A stretch of 64,000 nucleotides of DNA from Elymus sibiricus (Eukaryota > Streptophyta > Magnoliopsida > Poales > Poaceae), in NCBI GenBank assembly GCA_039707655.1, contig CM077665.1:83019954-83083953 (forward strand). Direction: 5' to 3'. Under the pieces are notes generated by a model. The model searched no databases. It was not told the DNA's origin and saw only the letters and a list, made by a program, of their open reading frames with translations. Made by a program: the position numbers and the translations under genes. This document shows positions 1 to 9,588 of this stretch, one piece after another (the first letter of the stretch is position 1; each line of letters begins with the position of its first letter).

Positions 1-14
1 GAATGGAGGGAGTA
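1..14. repeat. Terminal end of a Stowaway-like MITE (cut by the window edge)
   Basis: The window opens with GAATGGAGGGAGTA, which matches the terminal inverted repeat of grass Stowaway/Mariner MITEs (TACTCCCTCC... read outward). The rest of the element would lie before position 1, so neither the other end nor the TA target duplication can be checked. This is recognised from the terminal motif only. Confidence 0.4.
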
Positions 15-469
15 GCAATTATCTCCTAGTCCATTTGTCCAAATTGCTCTAACTTTTCCGAAATACTATTGGAAATAGGTAGCATTTACTGTATTTTTTG
101 GAATTTTATAAAAATACTGAATTTTGAACTAAATATTTGGTATTGTCAATTTGAACAAACAATATCTGTCAAACCAGTGATCAAAACGACATGAAATTTT
201 TCTAGACCAATATTAGGAACATGTTTAACCATACCATCAAGGTTCATACAATTCACACACCAAGGCATCAAAGTACTAGAGAAGTAACAAGAAAAGACAA
301 TGAGATGTTGCTTCTTACTAATAGTATTGTAGTTCTAGAACACCACACCAAAATACAGAAATGCATGCCCAAGTCACCAACCGCAAGACATCTGTCCAAA
401 TTAGCACACTTGTTAGTGATACAACAGTAAGTCATGCACAACTAAGTATTAAAACTAGTAACACTCACA
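15..469 (-). other. Gene-free flank, probably the 3' end of the decayed hAT gene
   Basis: No reliable coding region. By position this is the 3' side of the minus-strand hAT transposase relic that starts at 921. I could not find a terminal inverted repeat, so the 3' end of that element may lie before the window. Confidence 0.3.
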
Positions 470-921
470 TCTATACCTCTAAGGAATCACATTAAACTCA
501 TGAGGCAAATGTCCTTTCCGATCCCTCAATTTCTGGAATTGTACCATGATTTGGTCATCATGAATGCTTCTGAATATCTCTTTCTAACAGTAGCACACCA
601 TTAAATCATTTAGCCAATCATGTGATAGTTTGTTGCGCAAATCTGACTTGATGATCTTCATTGCCAAAAATATTTACTCAACTGATGAAGTGGCCACAGG
701 AAGAATGAGTGTCAACTCAATGAGGCGATATACCAACTGGAAAGTTGTGTGTTTCGTTGTTTGAACCATCAACCGAGCAAGTGTGGACTCATCCTGGCAT
801 CCATTAAATTCATCACTTCTCCCGATGTTCATAAAGAATCTTGGGAGGTCTACTCTTCACAACAACCGGTCCATTGAAATCATCACAATCGCCCTTAGCA
901 GTGTTGTGGTAACTAGACGGA
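470..921 (-). pseudogene. hAT-family (DUF4371/ZMYM-type) transposase, C-terminal dimerisation region, relic
   Basis: Read on the minus strand from 921 downwards, this gives a degraded but recognisable C-terminus of a plant hAT transposase of the TTF-zinc-finger/DUF4371 type. A segment LARLMVQTTKHTTFQLVYRL is followed by LTLILPVATSSVE and then FLAMKIIKSDLRNKLSHDW. This is the family's usual order: the hydrophobic helix, the PVATxxVER-like block and the hAT C-terminal dimerisation helix. In-frame stops occur after SSVE and after LMVCYC. The catalytic core that should precede this segment is missing, because the upstream side runs straight into the solo LTR at 922-2640. The N-terminal part of the same gene is at 2641-3088 and 23764-23950. 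Confidence 0.65.
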
Positions 922-2640
922 TGATACATCCATTTTGCATCATGTTTTTTCATTGATATTTATTATGTTTTGAGTCATTATTACACTTTATGATGCAATC
1001 CTAATGCCTTTTCTCTCTTAATTTGCAAGTTTCATACAAAGAGGGAGATTGCCGGCAGCTGGAATTCTGGACCGAAAAAGACCACCGAAGAGCTGGATAT
1101 TCTCTAGAACTCCAAATGAGCTGAAAATTGACGAAGAATTATTTTGAAATATATAAAAATTATTGGCGAAAGAATGAACAGAAGAGGACCCACCAGGTGG
1201 CCACGAGCCAAGGGGCGCGCCCTACCCCCAGGGCGCGCCACCCTAGCTCATGGCCCCCCTGGCAGGCCTCCGGTGCCCATTTTCTCCTATATGATGTCAT
1301 TTACCCTAGAAAAAATCATAAGAAGACTTTCGGGACGAAGCGCCGCCGTCTCGAGGCGGAACATGGGCAAGCACTTTTTGCTAGCGATTTCGCCAAGGAA
1401 ACTTCCCTCTAGGAGGGGGAAATCGAAGCCATTGTCATCACCAACGCTTCCTCCATCGTGGGAGGATCAATCTTCATCAACATATTCACCAGCACCATCT
1501 CATCTCAAACCCTAGTTCATCTCTTTTATTCAATCTTTGTCTCCAAACCTCAGTTTGGTACATGTGGGTTGCTAGTAGTGTTGATTACATCTTGTAGTTG
1601 ATGCTAGTTGGTTTAATTGGTGGAAGATTATATGTTTAGATCCTTAAGAATATTCATTGCACTTCTGATCTTGAACATGTTGATGCTTTGTGAGTAGTTA
1701 CCGCAACACACTCAAAAACTTGGCCATGGGTTCGTCCAAGGTTCAACCATCCTCCACAACATCTGGTTTGTCGCGACGCACAAGAAGATCGTCGAAAGAA
1801 CGGGATGAGGACATAGCAACGCCAACCGAAACTGGTACCCCTCTTCCCTTATTCGTGCAAATCTTACATGTCTGCTTGCACGATATTCATACCATGACGG
1901 AAACTAGTTTACCGCTTCTTACTGCACCTTCTTCCTAATACTTACTTTCGTTCTTGAGGATATGGGAGAAGTCTTGTCATAAATAATCATGTGATGTTGG
2001 TATTCGTTTGATATTTTGATGACATGTGTGTTGTTCTTCCGTTAGTTGTGTCGTGTGAACGTCGACGACATGGCACTTCACTATATTTAGACCTAAAGGA
2101 AAGCATCATGGAGTAATAAGTAGATGATGGGTTGCGAGAGTGACATAAGCTTAAACCTTAGTTTATGAGTTGTTCCCTAAGGGGTTGATTATATGTTTAA
2201 TGCTATGGTTAGATTTATCTTAATTGCTTGCGAGAGGCGGTAATCATAAGTGGGTTGTTTGTTCAAGTAAGAACAACACCCTAGCACCGGTCCACCGACA
2301 TATCGAATTATCAGAGTAATGAACATGAATCAACTAAACATAATGAACCGTGACTAGACGAAATTCCCATGTGTCCTCAAGAGCGCTTTGCTTAATATAA
2401 GAGTACGTTCCGGCTTGTCCTTTGTTACAAAAAAGATTAGGCCACCTTGCTGCACCATTGTTACCATTGTTACTTGTTACTTGTTACGAATTACCTTGTT
2501 ACAAAACTATCTATTATCGTTACTTTCAGTACTTGCAGAAACTTCCGTACTGAAATCATTTGTCATTTCCTTCTGCTCTGGCTTCGACACTCTTACTTAT
2601 CGAAAGGACTACGATTGATCCCCTATACTTCTGGTCATCA
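922..2640 (+). mobile_element. Solo LTR (Gypsy-type, about 1.7 kb)
   Basis: The segment begins TGATACATCCATTTTGCATC and ends CCCTATACTTCTGGTCATCA, matching the TG...CA ends of Triticeae Gypsy LTRs. No internal region, primer-binding site or polypurine tract follows. The flanking five bases (ACGGA at 917-921, ATGAA at 2641-2645) do not match, so there is no target-site duplication. It sits exactly where the hAT transposase core is missing, which suggests recombination with a deletion rather than a simple insertion. A GC-rich hairpin (GGCGCGCCCT / AGGGCGCGCC) lies near 1213-1245. Short ORFs inside are not genes. Confidence 0.7.
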
Positions 2641-3088
2641 ATGAACCACCGACATGCTTTCTAAAATTACCTAACGAGTGAAGCCATCTTTTGTGAAAAC
2701 ATCATTTCGAAATCTAATGACTTGTGATGGTTTCTTGATAAGAAACAATGGAAGCAAAAGGCGGTCTCTTTTTCCACACAGTATTCCAACCAATCATATG
2801 TGTCAAACCACGCAGGTTGAAAGGATCTCCAAATTTTACCATCCTTTGTCTTTTCGAAATTATGCCCAATAGATTTGTTCCACCCTTTCAACAAATAAGC
2901 CCTTCTCACATCACTTCTAATTTCAGGAGCATAAACTTCTATTGGTATTCTAAGTCCTGGATCCGGAATAATTTGACTTGGATGAAATTTTGGTATAGGT
3001 TGCCTTGGTTGGTTTGTTCTCTCATCATTTGTGGTATGATTCCTCTCAACATTTGGGGGTTCATTTAGGGGTTCAGGAGGAGGGGTTG
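2641..3088 (-). pseudogene. hAT-family transposase, N-terminal TTF-zinc-finger region, relic
   Basis: The minus strand encodes a proline-rich linker followed by DVRRAYLLKGWNKSIG, then the TTF-type block with SFQPAWFDTYDWLEYCVEKE and FCFHCFLSR. This is the conserved 'RxFxxxWFxxYxWLEYS...AFCxxC' zinc-finger region found before DUF4371 in plant hAT-like (ZMYM1-like) proteins. The frame stops at 2667, close to the boundary with the solo LTR. On its 5' side it is interrupted by retroelement X at 3089. Removing X with one copy of its 5-bp duplication brings the frame next to the N-terminal piece at 23764-23950. No functional protein can be made. Confidence 0.7.
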
Positions 3089-4044
3089 TGATACGGGGCA
3101 CACCCGCGTGTGTCGATCTTTCATGAATTGGAGGGGGATTCCATGAAGAACACGAAGAACACAAGGGGAAATCACAAACTCAAGGACAATCTTCGATTAC
3201 ACATCCACTAGAAACACACGAACACACGAGACACAAGATCCATAATCAACATAAAGGATACACGTAACCGGTACTCTCCTCACTCCAAAGGAGGAGGTCT
3301 TGAATCCCTTAGGATCTTCCCTTAAAGGGGCCTTGACATCACTTGGATCTTCTCTCAATGGAGGGCAATCTCCGTGGGAGAAGTAAGTAATGGAGCTATG
3401 CTCAACAAAAGGTCTTTGCTAAACAACAGCTAAACCCTAGAGAGAAGAGGGGAAGGTGTTTACATAGTGTTAGGGACGAAGGGGTAAGTGGGAGAGATAC
3501 ATGGGCCTCGGGCCCGAGTGGAGTCGCTCTGGAAAGGCCAGAAGTTTCGGGCAGCTTCCGGGCAGGGTCCGGGCTAAATAGAGAGTTGGCGCAGGCTTCG
3601 GAGGCTGGCTTCACGGGGGGCCGAAAGTTCCAGGCCGTCTGGAAGTTTCGGGGGCTGGAGGTTCCGGGTGAGGGTCCGGTCGGGTTTCGGGTTATCCAGA
3701 GAGTTTGCACTCCTGGGGTCGGCCCTGGGTCGCCGGTGGGCCGGAAGTTTCGGGCAGGCCGGAAGTTCTGGGCTGTCCAGAGAGTTGCCCTTGGTGTTTG
3801 CTCCTTCTCCTCCTCGGCGTTGGTCTTGGGGATGCTTCCTTGATCCTTTGTGGTCGTCTTCCTCGAACCTGATGATGCACAGGGTTTCATTGTGAGGTAG
3901 CATCCAAGTTCCTTTGCCATCCAAGTCAAACTTGAAGAGGAGTGAGTTCACCTTAGCTCCAATGTCGCGTGCGCGTGGTCTTGTCATAGGGCCACGTGGG
4001 GATTGGTTTGATGGTGTAGTCTTCATGGGGATGATGGTGGGATG
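3089..4044. mobile_element. Retroelement X, left LTR (nearly complete, inner 3' end lost)
   Basis: Starts TGATACGGGGCACACCCGCG directly after GGTTG (3084-3088). Positions 3300-4044 are about 95% identical by eye, in direct orientation, to 23003-23748. The right copy continues ten more bases to CTCCGCATCA (ending 23758) and is followed by GATTG, a one-mismatch partner of GGTTG. An LTR of about 967 bp is therefore inferred. The left copy stops after GGTGGGATG and joins directly to the middle of the Angela LTR, so a deletion has fused the two. It contains a GC-rich array of near-palindromes of the CCGGAAGTTCCGG type. Short ORFs in it are not genes. I cannot assign the superfamily because no coding domain of X survives. 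Confidence 0.6.
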
Positions 4045-4045
4045 A

Positions 4046-5117
4046 CGGTGGACCCCCGGAACCCATTTGTCACTCCCGGTACACTACCGGAAATACCCGA
4101 AACTTTTCTGGAACCCAAATACCACTTTCCTATATATAAATCTTTACCTCCGGACCATTCCGGAGATCCTCGTGATGTCCGGGATCTCATCCGGGACTCC
4201 GAACAACCTTCAGTCACCAACATACATAACTCATTAATACCGAAACATCACCGAACGTTAAGAGTGCAGACCCTGCGGGTTCGAGAACTATGTAGACATG
4301 ACCGAGACACCTCTACGTCCAATAATCAATAGCGGGACCTGGATGCCCATATTGGTTCCTACATATTCTACGAAGATCTTTATCGGTTGAACCTCTATGT
4401 CAAGGATTCAGTTAATCCCGTATGCTGTTCCCTTTGTTTATCGGTATGTTACTTGCCCGAGATTTAATCGTCGGTATCTCCATACCTAGTTCAATCTCGT
4501 TACCGGCAAGTCTCTTTACTCGTTCCGTAATACAAGATCTCGTGGCTAACTCTTTAGTCACTTTGCTTGCAAGGCTCATTGTGATGTTGTATTACCGAGT
4601 GGGCCCTGACATACCTCTCCATCACATGGAGTAACAAATCCCAGTCTTGATCCATGTCAACTCAACAGACACCCTCGAAGATACCTGTAGAGCATCTTTA
4701 TAGTCACCCAGTTATGTTGTGACGTTTGATACACACAAGGTATTCCTCCGATGTCAGTGAGTTACATGATCTCATGGTCATAGGAACACATACTTGACAT
4801 GCAGAAAACAATAGCAACAAACTGACACTATCATATGCTACGTTCATAGTTTGGGTCTTGTCCATCACATCATTCTCCTAATGATGTGATCCCGTTATCA
4901 AATGACAACTCATGTCTATGGTCAGGAAACCTTGACCATCTTTAATCAACGAGCTAGTCCTATAGAGGCTCACTAGGGACACGGTGTTGTCTATATACCC
5001 ACACATATATTTGAGTTTCCAATCAATAAAATTTAGCATGGATAATAAACATTTATCATGAACAAGGAAATATAATAATAACCATTTTATTATTGCCTCT
5101 AGGGCATATTTCTAACA
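4046..5117 (-). mobile_element. Angela/BARE/WIS-type Copia element, 3' LTR (truncated)
   Basis: Read on the minus strand, it begins TGTTAGAAATATGCCCTAGA at 5117, the typical Angela/BARE LTR start. It is the partner of the intact 5' LTR at 21217-23002, matching 21932-23002. About 715 bp of the LTR's downstream end are missing, replaced by the X LTR at 4044/4045. Adjacent at 5118-5132, the minus-strand polypurine tract (GTGCAAGTGGGAGAC) confirms that this is the 3' LTR. By eye the two copies differ by roughly 3-6% depending on the stretch. Confidence 0.85.
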
Positions 5118-5167
5118 GTCTCCCACTTGCACTAGAGCCAATAATCTAGCTCACGTCACTATGTGAT

Positions 5168-5641
5168 TTAGATTGTAATGAATCTAGCACCCATACAGTT
5201 CTGGTGTTGATCATGTTTCGCTCGTGGAAGAGGTTTAGTCAACGGATCTGCAACATTCAGATCCGTGTGTACTTTGCAAATATTTATGTCACCCTCCTCG
5301 ATGTAATCACGGATGGAGTTGAAGCGTCGCTTTATGTGTCTGGTCCTCTTGTGAAACCTTGGTTCCTTGGCTAGAGCAATGGCACCAGTGTTGTCACAGA
5401 ACAGAGTCATTGGGTTCAGTGCACTGGGCACAACTCCAAGATCCGTCATGAACTGCTTCATCCAGACACATTCCTTCGCCGCCTCCGAGGCAACTATGTA
5501 CTCCTCTTCGCATGTAGAATCAGCTACCATGCTTTGCTTGGAACTGCACCAGCTTATCGCTCCCCCATTGAGAATATATACGTATCCGGTTTGAGACTTA
5601 GAGTCATCCGGATCAGTGTCAAAGCTTGCATCGAGGTAACC
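5168..5641 (-). pseudogene. Angela-type Copia element, RNase H region (3' end of pol)
   Basis: The minus strand from 5641 encodes YLDASFDTDPDDSKSQTGYV, then WCSSKQSMVADSTCEEEYI, ASEAAKECVWMKQF, LFCDNTGAIALAKEP and HIKRRFNSIRDYIEEGDI. This is the Copia RNase H with its substrate-strand D and the E of the (A/E)EYI block, followed by the usual C-terminal LADPLTKPL-like motif (here VADPLTKPL). The frame ends at 5168, just before the polypurine tract. It is separated from its upstream reverse transcriptase (15018 onwards) by the Gypsy element inserted at the duplication TAACC (5637-5641 and 15018-15022). Confidence 0.85.
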
Positions 5642-7207
5642 TGATACGTCTCCAACGTATCTATAATTTTTTATTGTTCCATGCTATTATATTATCGGTT
5701 TTGGATGTTTTATATGCATTAATATGCTATTTTATATTATTTTTGGGACTAACCTATTAACCTAGTGCCCAGTGCCAGTTTCTGTTTTTTCCTTGTTTTT
5801 GAGTATTGCAGAAAAGGAATATTAAACGGAGTCCAAACGGAATAAAATTCTACGCTGACTTTTCTTGGACCAGAAGGAATCCAGGAGGCTTCGAGAAGAG
5901 GCCAGAAGACCTACGGGTGGGCCACAAGCCACCAGGGCGCGCCCCGGGGGGGCGCCCCCCTGGCTTGTGGGCCCCCCGTAGCTCCTCCAACCCTAACTCT
6001 TCGCCTATAAATTCAGAAATATTCCCCCCAATACCAAAGAGAGCCACGGAAATACTTTTCCGCCGCAGCAAGCCTCTGTTCCCCGTGAGATCCCATCTTG
6101 GGGCCTTTTCCGGCGATCTGCCGGAGGGGGATTCGATCACGGAGGGCCTCTACATCAACACCATTGCCCTTCTGATGATGCGTGAGGGGTCCATAGCTAG
6201 TAGCTAGATGGCTTCTTCTCTCTCTATGTTCTTCAATCCCATGTTCTCCATGATCTTCATGGAGATCCATCCGATGTAATACTCTTTTGCGGTGTGTTTG
6301 TCGAGATCCGATGAATTATGGGTTTATGATCAGATTATCTATGAATATTATTTGAATCTTCTCTGAATTCTTATATGCATGATTTCATATCTTTGTAAGT
6401 CTCTTCGAGTTATTGGTTTGGTTTGGCCAACTAGATTGGTAATTCTTGCAATGGGAGAAGTGCTTAGTTTTGGGTTCAATCTTGCGGTGTCCTCACCCAG
6501 TGACAAAGTAGGGGTAGCGAGGCACGTATTTGTATTGTTGCCATCAAGGATAAAAAGATGGGGTTTTCATCATATTGCTTGAGTTTATCCCTCTACATCA
6601 TGTCATCTTACTTAATGCGTTACTCTGTTCTTCATGAACTTAATACTCTAGATGCAGGCAGGAGTCGGTCGATGTGTGGAGTAATAGTAGTAGATGCAGA
6701 ATCGTTTCGGTCTACTTGATACGGACGTGATGCCTATATGCATAATCATTGCCTTGGATATCGTCATAACTATGCGCTTTTCTATCAATTGCTCGATAGT
6801 AATTTGTTCACCCATCGTATTATTTTCCTTCAAGAGAGAAGCCTCTAGTGAAACCTATGGCCCCCGGGTCTATTTTCCATATTATATTTTCAGATCTATA
6901 AACTAAAAAACACAAAAATACTTTGCTGCAATTTATTTACTTTTATTTTAATTATCGTTTTAGTAATCTTTTATATCTATCTCTATCGGATCTCATCCTT
7001 GCAAGTGACCGTGAAGGGATTGACAACCCCTTTATAGCGTTGGGTGCAAGTGTTTGATTGTTTGTGCAGGTGCATAGATTGGGGCCTTGCTTGTACCTCC
7101 TACTGGATTGATACCTTGGTTCTCAAAACTGAGGGAAATACTTATCTACTTTGATGCATCACCCTTTCCTCTTCAAGGGAAAACTAATGCAAGCTCAAGA
7201 AGTAGCA
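5642..7207 (+). repeat. LTR1 (5' LTR) of the three-LTR Gypsy element
   Basis: 1566 bp, from TGATACGTCTCCAACGTATC to TCAAGAAGTAGCA. Compared with LTR2 it lacks about 22 bp after GATGATGCGTGAG (near 6185). It carries a GC-rich hairpin at 5922-5980, where AAGCCACCAGGGCGCGCC pairs with GGCGCCCCCCTGGCTT. Confidence 0.85.
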
Positions 7208-7218
7208 AGAAGGATTTC

Positions 7219-7235
7219 TGGCGCCGTTGTCGGGG
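7219..7235 (+). promoter_or_regulatory. Primer-binding site, tRNA-Asp type
   Basis: TGGCGCCGTTGTCGGGG starts 11 bases after the LTR end. It is complementary, with one change, to the 3' end of plant tRNA-Asp(GUC) including CCA (CCCCGGCAACGGCGCCA). The second copy after LTR2, near 14008, has the unmutated TTGCCGGGG. Confidence 0.75.
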
Positions 7236-7513
7236 AGGATACATAGCAAGTCAAGACAAGAACTCTCCCGTCAACTTGCCAATTTCTGGCGTGGTTGCCG
7301 GAGAGGTCTACATCAAGCCTACCAAGTACCCATCACAAACTCATCTCTTGCATTTACATTATTTGCCATTTGCCTCTCGTTTTCCTCTCCCCCACTTCTA
7401 AAACGAATTTTCAGAAAAAACCAAAAAGATTTGCCTTTTTATTCGCCCTTCTTCCATTCTTCTTTTCGTTTGCTTTTTGTTTGCTTGTGTGCTAGATTGC
7501 TTGCTTTGTCACG

Positions 7514-9241
7514 ATGACTCAAGAGAATACCAAGTTGTGTGACTTCTCCAATACTAATAATAATGACTTTATTAGTACTCCGATTGCTCCCGCCACTAGT
7601 GCGGAATCTTATGAAATTAATGCCGCTTTGCTGAATCTTGTTATGAAAGAACAATTTTCCGGCCTTCCTAGTGAAGATGCCGCATCCCATCTAAATACTT
7701 TCGTTGAATTGTGTGATATTCAAAAGAAGAAAGATGTGGATAATGATATTGTTAAATTGAAGCTATTTCCGTTCTCACTACGAGATCGTGCTAAAACTTG
7801 GTTTACATCTTTGCCTAAAAATAGTATTGATTCATGGAATAAGTGTAAAGATGCTTTTATTTCCAAGTACTTTCCGCCCGCTAAGATCATCTCCCTTAGG
7901 AACGATATAATGAATTTTAAGCAACTTGATCATGAGCATGTTGCACAATCTTGGGAGAGGATGAAATTAATGATTAGAAATTGCCCCGCACATGGTTTGA
8001 GTTTATGGATGATTATACAATTTTTTTATGCGGGATTGAATTTTGCATCTAGAAATCTTTTAGATTCCGTCGCGGGTGGTACTTTTATGGAAATCACAGT
8101 AGGAGAAGCTACTAAACTCCTAGATAATATTATGGCAAATTACTCTCAATGGCATACCGAAAGATCTCCTACTAGAAAAAAAGTGCATGCTATTGAAGAA
8201 ATAAATACTTTGAGTGGAAAGATGGATGAATTAATGAAATTGTTTGCTAGTAAGAGTGCTCCTATTGATCCTAATGATATGCCTTTGTCTTCTTTGATTG
8301 GAAATGATAATGAATCTATGGATGTGAATTTTGTTGGTAGGAACAATTTTGGTAATAACGCGTATAGAGGTAATTTCAACCCTAGGCCGTTTCCTAGTAA
8401 TTCCTCTAATAATTATGGTAATTCCTACAACAATCCTTATGGAAATTATAATAAGATGCCCTCTGATCTTGAGAATAATATTAAAGAATTTATTAGATCG
8501 CAAAAGGTTTTCAATGCTACGATTGAAGAAAAATTGCTCAAGATTGATGATTTGGCTAGGAATGTTGATAGAATTTTGCTTGAGATTGATTCTTTGAAAA
8601 TTAGATCTACTCCACCCAAGCGTGATATTAATGAGTCTTTAAAAGCTATGAGAACTTCTATTGATGAGTGTAAGGAAAGAACCGCTAGAATGCGTGATAA
8701 GCGTGAATGGCTTGAAAAAGTGTGTTCCCGTGATAATAATGATGAAGATCTTAAAGTGATTGATGTGACTCCTATTGAATCTTTGTTTTCCAATATAAAT
8801 CTTGATAAAGATGGGGCTGGAGATAAGTCAACTTTAGTTAAAAGTCGTCTCAATGATTCGGAGTTTATAGATCTTAATGCTAAAATTGATAAAAGTGGGA
8901 TTGAAGAGGTCAAAACTTTAAATAGCAATGAACCCACTCTTTTGGATTTCAAGGACTTTAATTATGATAGTTGTTCTTTGATTGATTGTATCTCCTTGTT
9001 GCAATCCATGTTGAATTCTCCGCATGCTTATAATCAAAATAAAGCTTTTACTAAACATATCGTTGATGCTATGATGAAATCTTTTGAAGAAAAACTTGAG
9101 TTGGAAGTTTCTATACCTAGAAAGCTTTATGATGAGTGGGACCTACTATTAAGATTAAAATTAAAGATTATGAGTGCCATGCTTTGTGTGATTTGGGTGC
9201 TAGCGTTTCCCCGATTCCGAAAACTTTATGCGATGTGCTAG
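7514..9241 (+). CDS. Gypsy gag protein (575 residues)
   Basis: This encodes the capsid-like Gag of the non-autonomous Gypsy element. The Retrotrans_gag core spans roughly residues 45-190, with blocks IVKLKLFPFSLRDRAKTWF, DAFISKYFPPAKIISLRNDI and SWERMKLMIRNCPAHGLS. An Asn/Gly-rich stretch follows (about residues 275-325), then a charged C-terminal region with coiled-coil character. No CCHC zinc knuckle is visible. The first Met lies about 280 bp after the primer site and is conserved in the second partial copy at 14303, which supports this start. The reading frame is open to the protease overlap, where the downstream domain lies in the -1 frame (9136-9588). It is probably a once-functional gag that is now silenced repeat DNA. 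Confidence 0.8.
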   Translation: MTQENTKLCDFSNTNNNDFISTPIAPATSAESYEINAALLNLVMKEQFSGLPSEDAASHLNTFVELCDIQKKKDVDNDIVKLKLFPFSLRDRAKTWFTSLPKNSIDSWNKCKDAFISKYFPPAKIISLRNDIMNFKQLDHEHVAQSWERMKLMIRNCPAHGLSLWMIIQFFYAGLNFASRNLLDSVAGGTFMEITVGEATKLLDNIMANYSQWHTERSPTRKKVHAIEEINTLSGKMDELMKLFASKSAPIDPNDMPLSSLIGNDNESMDVNFVGRNNFGNNAYRGNFNPRPFPSNSSNNYGNSYNNPYGNYNKMPSDLENNIKEFIRSQKVFNATIEEKLLKIDDLARNVDRILLEIDSLKIRSTPPKRDINESLKAMRTSIDECKERTARMRDKREWLEKVCSRDNNDEDLKVIDVTPIESLFSNINLDKDGAGDKSTLVKSRLNDSEFIDLNAKIDKSGIEEVKTLNSNEPTLLDFKDFNYDSCSLIDCISLLQSMLNSPHAYNQNKAFTKHIVDAMMKSFEEKLELEVSIPRKLYDEWDLLLRLKLKIMSAMLCVIWVLAFPRFRKLYAMC

Positions 9242-9588
9242 GTTTCCATGAACTTGATGATTGCTCTTTAAATTTGCATCTAGCGGATTCCACTATTAAG
9301 AAACCTATGGGAAGGATTAATGATGTTCTTATTGTTGCAAATAGGAATTATGTGCCTGTAGATTTCATTGTTCTTGATATAGATTGCAATCCTACATGTC
9401 CTATTATTCTTGGTAGACCTTTCCTTAGAACGATCGGTGCAATTATTGATATGAAAGAAGGAAACATTAGATTCCAATTTCCGTTAAGGAAAGGCATGGA
9501 ACACTTCCCAAGAAAGAAAATTAAATTACCATATGAATCTATTATGAGAGCTACTTATGGATTGCATACCAAAGATGATAATACCTAG
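9136..9588 (+). CDS. Gypsy aspartic protease domain (-1 frame relative to gag)
   Basis: A retropepsin-like domain of about 150 residues. The catalytic loop is CDLGASVSPIP, where D and the G-A/S context match the family, followed by IVLDIDCNPTCPIILGRPFL, the second conserved hydrophobic-Gly block typical of Gypsy proteases. The frame opens at 9136 directly after a TGA at 9133-9135 and overlaps the gag frame until 9241. Expression would therefore require a -1 shift in that 106-bp overlap, unless an indel has occurred. I saw no canonical slippery heptamer. It ends with TAG at 9586-9588, and no reverse transcriptase follows. Confidence 0.75.
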   Translation: MGPTIKIKIKDYECHALCDLGASVSPIPKTLCDVLGFHELDDCSLNLHLADSTIKKPMGRINDVLIVANRNYVPVDFIVLDIDCNPTCPIILGRPFLRTIGAIIDMKEGNIRFQFPLRKGMEHFPRKKIKLPYESIMRATYGLHTKDDNT

